Source of the DNA: an uncultured Maribacter sp.
GTDB lineage: Bacteria > Bacteroidota > Bacteroidia > Flavobacteriales > Flavobacteriaceae
NCBI GenBank assembly: GCA_905479535.1
Contig: CAJQMW010000503.1
Location: 1-6,396, forward strand
Length of the DNA stretch: 6,396 nucleotides
Direction of reading: 5' to 3'
Below, one piece after another: positions 1 to 6,097 of the stretch (position 1 is its first letter; each line of letters opens with the position of its first letter). The notes beneath the pieces are model-generated. The model was not told where the DNA came from. It was given only the letters and a program-made list of their open reading frames with translations, and made no database searches. A program made the position numbers and the translations under genes.

Positions 1-1855
1 CCTTTAGTCCTTTTAAGGGACCTTTCCCATCAACTTCCATCCCTAGAATCTCTCCATTGTAAATATCCAGGTTCGGGCCATAATTAGCTTCCGGATAGAA
101 ACCAAAAAAATCACCCTCGTAGCCCCAATGGTAATGACCTGTTCTGTAAAAACCTTTTAGATCAAACTCTTTTGCGTTCCATTCGAATTCGGCTTGATAC
201 ACCCGTATTCTATTTACATCTTGGACCAACACGTTTCCCTGATCGGTGTTCACTTCTATAGGGCGGGAATTATTTTCGTAAAAAATCTCGTTAATGGGGT
301 TTTGCGCCACGTTACCCACAATATTAAAGTTAACCTCTGCCCTCATATTAGGTGCCGGGTTACCCTCGATCCCAACGAAATAGGATTGCATATGATCAAA
401 CCCTAGTTGATTAGGAAACGTGTTAGGATCATCCGGATCTGCATTCTCTGGGGTGGTAATGAGATTACCACCTGTACTAAAGGTTGAAATCTTTGCCTGA
501 AGATTGCTAATACGTAGCAAATTACTCTGCTCTGAGGTCAAAGCGGCTTTATCACCACGTGCTTTCAGCACAGCTTCCATCAATTCAATAGTATCGAAAT
601 AGTTTGCGATGAAATCCAAATCTACACCTTCGGCATAAGGGTCCAATTGATGTACCTCCTTTAAAGCGTAGTAGGCGGCCCGCGGATACAATTCATAAAG
701 GCCGCGCTCGTTTGTCTGCCCCTTAGCAGTGATGCCAAACCACTCCTCGTTCATATTATTGGCACCCTCATATGCCAAATCCCTGCTATACCCCCCATTT
801 GACCACGATGCGTTGTTATCGTGAACGTCCGCATTTTTTCTGTCATCAAAACCAAATTTCCACCAACCATCACTAAACTGAAAGGTAAATCCCCCAATTG
901 AGTTATTGGCTTTTCCCAGCCCTGCTGCATTTTCATAAATCTCTTTCCAATTTTCTACCATATAGTAGGCCTGCGAATATTGATCCTCTTTATTTTCGAC
1001 GGCATTGAAAGCGTCGGCACCAAACTCCGTAAACATTATAGGCTTGTTCAATTTGTCCTTTACGACTTGAAACATGTCTCCAAAAGAAGCTCCGCGATAC
1101 GTGTTTGTTCCGTAGATATCAATGTCTTTACACTCTTCCGCTATGATATCGATAAAGAGAACATCTCCATTAGCTATTGCCACCGGGTGGTAAGGATCGG
1201 CTGCTTTCATAAGCTTAGCGGCTTCGTTCATAAGTCTGTACATGGGCCGGCCACGTTTTTCACCTATGAATTTCTTTTCTTCATCATCGTCTGGGAAATC
1301 CTCCGTTTCCGCACCTTGCCAAAACAACCCATAGTTGTTTTCATTGCCCAAAAGGTACATTAGGAGCCCAGGGGTGTCTTTATAATCCTTAACCAATTCT
1401 TTCATCTCTGACATGAGAAAAGCTGCGGTTTGTTCATCATCGTAGATGGTTACCGGGGTCCAAACCCCATCCAAGGTCAGCCCATAGCGACCAAAAGAAT
1501 GGTTCAGCATGGTATAGATTCCATAATTCTCATAGATGTATTGAATCCACCGGGCAGGCACTCCCGTATATTGACGGATAACATTGACCCCCATATTTTT
1601 AAGGAGCGACATTTCGGTGTCCAGACCGGCCTTAATGATGTCATCTGACTTTTCCCAAAATTGGGCGTTCACCGTATTGGTGCCAATTGGTATGTAATCC
1701 CAATTCATACCATTGATCATAAAGTCTTCGCCGTTTACCATTAATCTTTGCCCTTCCGCATCGTCGAAGACTGTAACTTGATCTACTTGGGAAAATAACG
1801 AAGTAACGTATAGTATGAAGACGAGATTGAGCAGTTTTTTTTGAATGCTGTTCAT
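1..1855 (-). CDS. Secreted clan GH-A glycoside hydrolase (GH2/GH5-like TIM barrel), 3' end outside window
   Basis: An uninterrupted reading frame of 618 codons runs off the left edge, so the C-terminus is missing. Residues 1-23 form a signal peptide (KK, a hydrophobic stretch, then SLFSQ), which implies export. The barrel begins near residue 38 with VNGEDFMINGMNWDYIP, the usual opening strand of clan GH-A barrels such as the GH2 C-terminal domain. The strand-4 motif LLGNEN puts the likely acid/base at Glu172. The strand-7 motif MFTEFGAD puts the likely nucleophile at Glu277, and FSDGWWKFG (about 327-335) resembles the strand-8 aromatic end. The expected role is hydrolysis or transglycosylation of a polysaccharide by a retaining mechanism; the substrate cannot be read from sequence. 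No N-terminal GH2 sandwich domain is present. From about residue 485 onward the protein is rich in Tyr, Phe, Trp and Asn with alternating beta-type patterning, and I cannot assign this part to a family. The start ATG follows an A-rich leader. It is probably transcribed separately from the gene upstream, from the 279-base spacer. Confidence 0.85.
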   Translation of the reverse strand, partial: MNSIQKKLLNLVFILYVTSLFSQVDQVTVFDDAEGQRLMVNGEDFMINGMNWDYIPIGTNTVNAQFWEKSDDIIKAGLDTEMSLLKNMGVNVIRQYTGVPARWIQYIYENYGIYTMLNHSFGRYGLTLDGVWTPVTIYDDEQTAAFLMSEMKELVKDYKDTPGLLMYLLGNENNYGLFWQGAETEDFPDDDEEKKFIGEKRGRPMYRLMNEAAKLMKAADPYHPVAIANGDVLFIDIIAEECKDIDIYGTNTYRGASFGDMFQVVKDKLNKPIMFTEFGADAFNAVENKEDQYSQAYYMVENWKEIYENAAGLGKANNSIGGFTFQFSDGWWKFGFDDRKNADVHDNNASWSNGGYSRDLAYEGANNMNEEWFGITAKGQTNERGLYELYPRAAYYALKEVHQLDPYAEGVDLDFIANYFDTIELMEAVLKARGDKAALTSEQSNLLRISNLQAKISTFSTGGNLITTPENADPDDPNTFPNQLGFDHMQSYFVGIEGNPAPNMRAEVNFNIVGNVAQNPINEIFYENNSRPIEVNTDQGNVLVQDVNRIRVYQAEFEWNAKEFDLKGFYRTGHYHWGYEGDFFGFYPEANYGPNLDIYNGEILGMEVDGKGPLKGLK

Positions 1856-2134
1856 TTTATCATTTTTGGGTAAATAATTTGGTTATTTAAAAAATTACTG
1901 AATAATAGGTATTATAAAAATCAAATTAATAATTTTTGATGCTAAAATTTATGCATTTACTAAATAAATATCAATTTTGTTTAATACTAATCCGATAATA
2001 CATCGCTATAAATAGAAAAGATTAAACAGAAAAATATCGGCTGCACCAAGATCTAAGCATCAATAGGCAAGATATCGAGGCCATCTATCATTTATAGGAA
2101 TGTCTAAAGAAAGATTGGACGTATACGCAGGAAT
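1856..2134. other. AT-rich spacer between L,D-transpeptidase and glycoside hydrolase genes
   Basis: This stretch lies between two same-direction minus-strand genes and has no credible coding frame. It is very AT-rich near the hydrolase start and must hold that gene's leader and probably its promoter. The best -7 candidate on the minus strand is TTAATTTG (about 1920-1927), one mismatch from TAnnTTTG and without a clear -33 partner. I see no strong hairpin with a T-run that would end the transpeptidase transcript, and no ATGAC-N4-GTCAT site. Confidence 0.5.
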
Positions 2135-3085
2135 TTAATCCAAATATCCATAGATATCCCTAAATACAGATACCACAATACCTTCTTCGTAGGTCTTTAA
2201 ATCATAGCGGATTCTTACTTTTGTTCCCAAAGGGGCATAGTAATAAATGACCCAAGCATCCGCCTCCGTGGTGCCGATACAACCATTCGAATAGGCCTTA
2301 CCCAGGGTTTCCGGGTTGGTGGTCGGGTGTATCATCTGTCCGTTCCTTATCCCGTTGATTTCTGTTTCTATCCAAGGTATTTGTGGCATTATGGTCGTTT
2401 TTCCGTCATCCCTTTTAGTCAAGTAGAACTGTTTACCGTCCACCGGATTGTAAAAATCGGGATCCTTCACATGATTTATGATGGTACCGCTGCCGGTTAT
2501 GGTGCGTAGATTCGTTTCGCGCTCGCCCATGGCAAGATAGCGACTTCGGTTCTGGCCCACCCGAATGGGAAAGGTATGTACCAAAATAGAATCTTCAAAT
2601 ATGCGCAATCTGAATTCAGGAATATTGATATCGATTTCGGTACGTTCAAGGTCCTGAAGTATTGTACAGGCCGTTGTCGAATCCGGCACTTGCAGTATGC
2701 TTCCTTTAGGCAAAACGACCATTTTTCGCTGATCGTAGACAAACGAATCCCGTTCCACCATCCGGTAATAATCGGTGTTGGCCAAGGTATCGATGACCCA
2801 AGGATTGTTCTGCACCAATAGATGTTCTGATAGTGGATAGGGAACCAAAGAATCGTAGCGACTTATCAGGGAATCTATATATCCAAAGTATTTGCCAATA
2901 GTGACATTTTGATTTATCTGAACATTACTTGGCAAATCTATTTTTTTATTGCCCTCTAAAAAGATTCTTTCATTTGTGGTCAACTTTTCCCCTAAGTTCG
3001 GATTATGGGTATTGCACGCCACCAAAAACGTCCAGACGATAAATACGGATAGCCATAGATCAAAATATTTTAATTTATCTAGCAT
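2135..3085 (-). CDS. Lipoprotein L,D-transpeptidase, YkuD domain
   Basis: The protein has 316 residues. It begins with a lipoprotein signal: charged DKLK, a hydrophobic stretch, and lipobox LVAC with the lipidated Cys at residue 24. It should therefore be membrane-anchored and face the periplasm. Residues about 25-145 are a spacer with no recognised domain. Residues about 149-296 form a YkuD-type catalytic domain. Its catalytic signature is visible as His253 in GQMIHPTT and the motif SNGCIGTTEADAW with nucleophile Cys269. The family cleaves the L-Lys/DAP to D-Ala bond of a tetrapeptide stem and forms 3-3 peptidoglycan cross-links, or attaches proteins to peptidoglycan; which one cannot be told here. 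The Arg often found after the Cys-Ile of this motif is Gly here. The start at 3085 gives a complete lipoprotein signal. Only four bases separate it from the stop of the upstream HMA gene, so the two are probably cotranscribed from the promoter near 3375. No frame defects are visible, unlike its two upstream neighbours. Confidence 0.93.
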   Translation of the reverse strand: MLDKLKYFDLWLSVFIVWTFLVACNTHNPNLGEKLTTNERIFLEGNKKIDLPSNVQINQNVTIGKYFGYIDSLISRYDSLVPYPLSEHLLVQNNPWVIDTLANTDYYRMVERDSFVYDQRKMVVLPKGSILQVPDSTTACTILQDLERTEIDINIPEFRLRIFEDSILVHTFPIRVGQNRSRYLAMGERETNLRTITGSGTIINHVKDPDFYNPVDGKQFYLTKRDDGKTTIMPQIPWIETEINGIRNGQMIHPTTNPETLGKAYSNGCIGTTEADAWVIYYYAPLGTKVRIRYDLKTYEEGIVVSVFRDIYGYLD

Positions 3086-3089
3086 AATA

Positions 3090-3357
3090 TTATTTTCCTA
3101 TTCTACCAGCTGCGCAACTCACATAAGATTTGGCTTTGCTACCAAAACTATTTTGCTCTCCGATCATGGGATATCCTAATTTAGTAAGCGTATTTTGCAC
3201 CTTAGTCAATGTAGCCTGGTTATCATAGTCAAAAGAGACCGTGCTTTCAACATCGACCATAATGCCCTTAACACCATTTTCAGCGCTTAGTTTTTTTTAT
3301 AATGGTCGCTTCACAAACACCACATTGTAGGTTCTGTATTTCGACCGTCTTTTTCAT
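3090..3357 (-). pseudogene. Heavy-metal-associated (HMA) domain protein, broken by a frameshift at an A8 run
   Basis: Reading from the ATG at 3355-3357, the frame starts MKKTVEIQNLQCGVCEATII. This is an HMA ferredoxin-like fold opening with a Cys12-x-x-Cys15 metal site. After the A8 run at 3291-3298 (minus-strand sense) the frame hits TGA at 3280-3282, giving a 25-residue stub. Dropping one A (or adding two) restores a continuous frame to TAA at 3090-3092, for an 88-residue protein. Its second half fits an HMA fold: KLSAENGVKGIMVDVEST, then a helix ending KLGYPMIGE, and a tail KSYVSCAAGRIGK with a third Cys81. Such small proteins are common in flavobacteria and are presumed to bind Cu or a similar soft metal. 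It could be a true null allele, a phase-variable switch, a slippage-expressed gene or a sequencing error. It sits first in a two-gene unit with the L,D-transpeptidase and follows a strong -7 box. The HMA identity is more certain than its status as a pseudogene. Confidence 0.82.
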
Positions 3358-3374
3358 ACAATTGAGTTTGTGTT

Positions 3375-3382
3375 CAAATTTA
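3375..3382 (-). promoter_or_regulatory. Bacteroidota -7 promoter box of HMA/L,D-transpeptidase unit
   Basis: The minus strand reads TAAATTTG, an exact match to the Bacteroidota -7 consensus TAnnTTTG, 17 bases before the HMA start codon. This predicts a very short leader. At the usual 19-base spacing the -33 position reads TATT, not TTTG. A poor -33 box fits a promoter that needs an activator, such as the one expected at 3405-3418. Confidence 0.6.
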
Positions 3383-3404
3383 GAAGTAATGCATTTCGAA
3401 AAAT

Positions 3405-3418
3405 ATGACCTGCGTCAT
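3405..3418 (-). promoter_or_regulatory. Putative Crp/Fnr-type operator, copy A (ATGAC-N4-GTCAT)
   Basis: On the minus strand this reads ATGAC-GCAG-GTCAT, a perfect inverted repeat with a 4-base centre. The architecture matches Crp/Fnr-family sites of the FNR kind (TTGAT-N4-ATCAA) with TGAC half-sites in place of TGAT. Twenty-two bases separate it from the -7 box at 3375-3382, so its centre lies about 40 bases before the expected transcription start, the class II activator position. It overlaps the ancestral stop codon (3415-3417) of the decayed LOG gene. A second copy with identical spacing lies at 4456-4469. The regulator itself is not in the window, so the family assignment is inference. 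Confidence 0.6.
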
Positions 3419-4183
3419 GACTTTAGCGGTTTTGATTCCCCAAACCACCAACGAGTCCCCGTAGGTCTTTCTACCGATCCGAACTCCTTTACGTCGCATA
3501 TTTTCTAGTATTTGACCCTGTCTTCTACAGAATCCGTTAAAAACAGGGGTTCCATGTCTTCTTTGGAAATACTTTCGTTACACGCCATGAGCCGAATACG
3601 TTCATAGAGTTCTTTGTGATATTCCTTTACGAAGAGTACCACTGGAAAATGTAGTATCATTTTGGTTTGTATGAGGGTAAACGCCTCAAAGAGTTCATCC
3701 AAGGTCCTGATACCACCGGGCATCACGATAAAGGCGTAGGAGTATTTGAGTAACAAAATTTACGGAAAAAAATAAGGGATATTAATCCATTTTTGCAGGT
3801 AGGGATTTGCAGCCTGCTCCAACGGTAAAATGATATTGCAACCTATCTAATAGCCTCCATTCTCAAAAGCTCCCTCATTGGCGGCCTCCATAATACCGTG
3901 CCCACCACCTGTCATTACGGCAAAGCCCGGTTCGGATAGTTCCTTGCCCACTTCTTCAGCCCTTTGGTAATACGGATTCGTTGGAACGAACCTCACCGAA
4001 CCAAAAACGGTAACGCAGGGCCCGATAAAGTGCGGTTTCCGAAATGCACGTATAAAATGATTGGGCCTTGAACGTGAACCAAAGTTCTTTGAACCGATTT
4101 CGCGGACCGTAATGAAAGGCGCGCTCTTCACTTAGATAAAACGAATCATCGATACTCTTTTTGACTTTTTTCATAGTACCCAT
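3415..4183 (-). pseudogene. Decayed TIGR00730/LOG-family Rossmann-fold gene
   Basis: The recognisable parts come from the LOG / 'lysine decarboxylase-like' family, whose studied members hydrolyse nucleoside 5'-monophosphates (cytokinin ribotide phosphoribohydrolase). The N-terminal part from ATG 4183 reads MGTMKKVKKSIDDSFYLSEE. A frameshift at about 4062-4075 then moves the match to another frame, with HFIGPCVTVFGSVRF and the loop TGGGHGIMEAAN. In that second frame there are three in-frame stops: TAG 3847-3849, TAA 3760-3762 and TAG 3505-3507. Family-like sequence continues across each of them, with GCNIILPLEQAANPYLQKW after the first, LLLKYSYAFIVMPGG after the second, and KICDVKEFG plus a WWFGE tail after the third. 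The frame ends at TGA 3415-3417. The hallmark PGGxGTxxE is PGGIRTLDE here, with Gly replaced by Arg. Removing one base gives about 255 codons, near the usual family length. The combination of frameshift, stops and a motif change argues for real decay over a single sequencing slip. It is divergent from mlaE. Confidence 0.9.
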
Positions 4184-4193
4184 TTACCTCTTT

Positions 4194-4221
4194 GTTCTTA
4201 GTTCTTCGTTCTTCGTTCTTT
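4194..4221. repeat. Four-unit heptamer tandem repeat GTTCTTN
   Basis: Four consecutive 7-base units are visible on the plus strand: GTTCTTA, GTTCTTC, GTTCTTC and GTTCTTT. On the minus strand these read as NAAGAAC units. The array ends 10 bases upstream of the LOG pseudogene ATG at 4183, in its leader. A change in unit number could alter promoter or ribosome-site spacing. The role is unknown, and the downstream gene is dead in this sequence. Confidence 0.75.
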
Positions 4222-4455
4222 GATACTGAAGCGATTTAAACTTTTTGTTTGGAACCGAGAATGAAGGCTTTTGTGTACTGATAAAGTCAATTTTTAGTAG
4301 CATAGCCATAGCTACGGTACTCAAAACTGGCAAAATCAGGGCGCAAAATGCGAAATTCGTAGGTAAAAGAAAAAGCTTAAATCACTTCACTTACAATAGA
4401 TTTAAAGGTATCCTCCCTCCAAATGATTTTAAATGATACCTGTCATGTTTCGGGT
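4222..4455. other. Divergent intergenic region, no gene recognised
   Basis: This lies between the LOG pseudogene start and the mlaE promoter region. An open frame of 63 codons (4245-4436, plus) exists, but it has no recognisable domain, signal or ribosome site, so I do not call it a gene. A small inverted repeat GTAGC/GCTAC (4297-4301 and 4311-4315, 9-base loop) is too weak to call a terminator. No TAnnTTTG box for the LOG gene was found on the minus strand. Confidence 0.45.
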
Positions 4456-4469
4456 ATGACCATCGTCAT
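4456..4469 (+). promoter_or_regulatory. Putative Crp/Fnr-type operator, copy B (ATGAC-N4-GTCAT)
   Basis: The plus strand reads ATGAC-CATC-GTCAT. The half-sites are identical to copy A at 3405-3418 and only the 4-base centre differs, as expected when a dimeric protein reads the arms. Twenty-two bases separate it from the -7 box at 4492-4499, the same as in copy A. A further isolated half-site, GTCAT, lies at 4442-4446. The arrangement predicts activation of mlaEFD, though repression through overlap with the -33 region is possible. Confidence 0.6.
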
Positions 4470-4499
4470 TTTTAACCAAGCGCATCTATTTTATATTTG
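4469..4499 (+). promoter_or_regulatory. Promoter of the mlaEFD operon
   Basis: The -7 box TATATTTG at 4492-4499 matches TAnnTTTG exactly. Nineteen bases upstream, TTTT at 4469-4472 matches three of four bases of the -33 TTTG box and shares one base with the operator. Transcription should start a few bases after 4499, leaving a leader of about 25 bases before the mlaE ATG. No strong Shine-Dalgarno sequence is seen in that leader. Confidence 0.62.
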
Positions 4500-4528
4500 A
4501 TAGCATCCATAGAAATTTTGGAAAGTAT

Positions 4529-5311
4529 ATGACGCTAGCGACCGAAATTGTCGGCAAGACCAAAGACTTTTTTATCCAAATAGGAGATCTCTCCTATTTT
4601 GCGGGCCGTTTTTTTAAGGAAGTTGTTAAACGGCCTTTTGAACTCAAGGAGCTACTGCGCCAATGTTACCATATGGGAGTGCGTTCCTTGTTTTTGGTGG
4701 GATTAACAGGCTTTATCATTGGTCTGGTACTAACACTACAATCAAGACCAACGCTAATTGAATTTGGGGCCGTTTCGTGGATGCCAAACATGGTGGGGAT
4801 TTCCATAGTGCGTGAAATAGGCCCGGTGATTACGGCACTTATTTGCGCCGGAAGGATTGCCTCCGGTATCGGGGCCGAATTAGGTTCTATGAGGGTAACA
4901 GAACAAATAGATGCGATGGAGGTTTCAGGCACCAATCCCTTTAAGTATTTAGTGGTTACCCGGATATTGGCCACCACCTTGATGCTGCCCTTGTTGGTCG
5001 TTTTTGGGGATTTAATCGCCCTTTACGGCTCCGCACTGGTAGAAAACCTGAAAGGAAACGTTTCCTTTCAACTCTATTTCAATACGGTTTTTGATGCGCT
5101 ATCCTATGGTGATCTTATACCGGCGACGGTAAAATCTTTTTTCTTTGGTTTCGTCATTGGACTTGTGGGTTGTTACAAAGGATATTATAGTAAAAAAGGA
5201 ACGTCCGGGGTAGGCTTAGCAGCGAACACCGCAGTGGTCATGGCGTCTTTGCTCCTGTTCGTGGTGGATTTTATAGCCGTTTTTGTCTCGGATATTTTTT
5301 ATGAGTTATGA
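4529..5311 (+). CDS. mlaE: MlaE-type ABC transporter permease (phospholipid transport)
   Basis: The protein has 260 residues, the usual size for MlaE/YrbE permeases. It is the inner-membrane core of the MCE-type Mla system, which moves phospholipids between the inner and outer membranes and works as a dimer with two MlaF ATPases and a ring of MlaD. An amphipathic N-terminus (about 1-45) precedes hydrophobic segments near 52-72, 147-170, 201-216 and 229-256. The conserved family stretch is clear: VREIGPVITALICAGRIASG (94-113), then AELGSMRVTEQIDAMEVSG (116-134). This is the cytoplasmic coupling region that contacts the ATPase. The start at 4529 gives the expected N-terminal length and follows the promoter at 4469-4499 closely. 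The gene ends in an ATGA overlap with mlaF, which indicates translational coupling. No defects are visible. Direction of lipid transport cannot be told from sequence. Confidence 0.95.
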   Translation: MTLATEIVGKTKDFFIQIGDLSYFAGRFFKEVVKRPFELKELLRQCYHMGVRSLFLVGLTGFIIGLVLTLQSRPTLIEFGAVSWMPNMVGISIVREIGPVITALICAGRIASGIGAELGSMRVTEQIDAMEVSGTNPFKYLVVTRILATTLMLPLLVVFGDLIALYGSALVENLKGNVSFQLYFNTVFDALSYGDLIPATVKSFFFGFVIGLVGCYKGYYSKKGTSGVGLAANTAVVMASLLLFVVDFIAVFVSDIFYEL

Positions 5312-6093
5312 GGGATACCAAAGAAAAAATAGGGATGGGGAACGTTACCTCTGTAGAAAGGGAAGTGGTCATCAAGATTAAGGATATTCGTAAAAGTTTT
5401 GGTGAAAACCATGTCCTGAACGGTTTTAACATGACGCTGCACAAAGGAGAAAATCTAGTGGTCATGGGGAAATCCGGTTCGGGAAAATCGGTCATGATAA
5501 AATGTTTGGTGGGATTGATGACGCCCGACAGCGGTTATGTGGAAGTCCTCGGAAAGGAAATCAGTACGCTGGACCAACAGCATCTCGATGAACTCCGTTC
5601 TGATATCGGATTCCTATTTCAAGGAAGTGCGCTGTACGACTCCATGACGGTCCGTGAGAATCTGGAATTCCCTATGCGAAGGCACAAAGATAAGCTGGGC
5701 GTTATAGATGATACCAAGCCCCTTGTGCTCGAAGCATTGGAAAATGTGGGTTTGGCACATACGATGGACTTAATGCCGGCCGAACTGTCCGGCGGTATGA
5801 AAAGGCGCGTAGCACTGGCCCGTACGCTTATACTAAAACCAAAAGTGATTTTATACGATGAACCTACCAGCGGTCTTGATCCTATTACCTCAAAGGAAAT
5901 TATTGAACTCATGCGCTCCATTCAAAAGAAATATGGTACCTCCTCGTTGATAATTACCCACGATGTGGATTGCGCGCGGGTGATTTCGGAACGAATGATT
6001 TTATTAGTGGACGGCATCAATTATGCGGAAGGCACCTATGCCGAACTATCGGCGTCGACAGACCCAAAAGTGGAAGCGTTTTTTAAAAAATAA
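5308..6093 (+). CDS. mlaF: MlaF-type ABC transporter ATP-binding protein
   Basis: This 261-residue ATPase powers the Mla phospholipid transporter from the cytoplasmic face. All ABC motifs are intact: Walker A GKSGSGKS (54-61), Q-loop Gln105 in FLFQGSALYDSMTV, signature LSGGMKRR (160-167), Walker B VILYDEPTSGLDP with Glu185, and H-loop His218 in ITHD. The LSGGM signature (Met after the Gly pair) and the QGSALYDS Q-loop are typical of the MlaF/Mkl subfamily and separate it from general ABC importers. The start at 5308 overlaps the mlaE stop by four bases (ATGA). It adds about 18 residues ahead of the first beta strand (EVVIKIKDIRKSFG), and an internal ATG at codon 10 is an alternative start. 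The stop is followed after four bases by mlaD. Expression should follow the mlaE promoter. Confidence 0.96.
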   Translation: MRDTKEKIGMGNVTSVEREVVIKIKDIRKSFGENHVLNGFNMTLHKGENLVVMGKSGSGKSVMIKCLVGLMTPDSGYVEVLGKEISTLDQQHLDELRSDIGFLFQGSALYDSMTVRENLEFPMRRHKDKLGVIDDTKPLVLEALENVGLAHTMDLMPAELSGGMKRRVALARTLILKPKVILYDEPTSGLDPITSKEIIELMRSIQKKYGTSSLIITHDVDCARVISERMILLVDGINYAEGTYAELSASTDPKVEAFFKK

Positions 6094-6097
6094 AGGT

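Noticed and set aside
980..1648. Plus-strand open frames opposite the glycoside hydrolase
   Set aside because: They are antisense shadows of a minus-strand gene with clear signal peptide and catalytic motifs, and show no domain of their own.
1920..1927. TTAATTTG as the -7 box of the glycoside hydrolase gene
   Set aside because: It misses the TA of TAnnTTTG by one base and has no TTTG at -33 spacing. In such AT-rich DNA this is weak, so it is mentioned only within the spacer entry.
1992..2040. CCGATA/TATCGG inverted repeat in the spacer
   Set aside because: Only six bases pair and the arms are 37 bases apart, which is expected by chance.
3280..3298. Programmed -1 ribosomal frameshifting in the HMA gene
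   Set aside because: A -1 shift at the A8 run leads straight to AAC TAA, so the classic bacterial mechanism cannot produce the 88-residue protein.
3847..4131. Separate short proteins from the LOG fragments (3505-3756, 3847-4131, 3956-4183)
   Set aside because: Each fragment matches a successive part of one LOG-family protein, and family-like sequence continues across the stops. They are pieces of one pseudogene.
4297..4315. Inverted repeat GTAGC/GCTAC as a terminator or small RNA hairpin
   Set aside because: The stem is only five pairs with a 9-base loop and no following T-run, and the position between divergent starts does not call for a terminator.
4245..4436. 63-codon plus-strand open frame in the divergent intergenic region
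   Set aside because: No recognisable domain, no ribosome site or promoter box, and no signal peptide or other sign of selection. Its length is expected by chance in AT-rich DNA.
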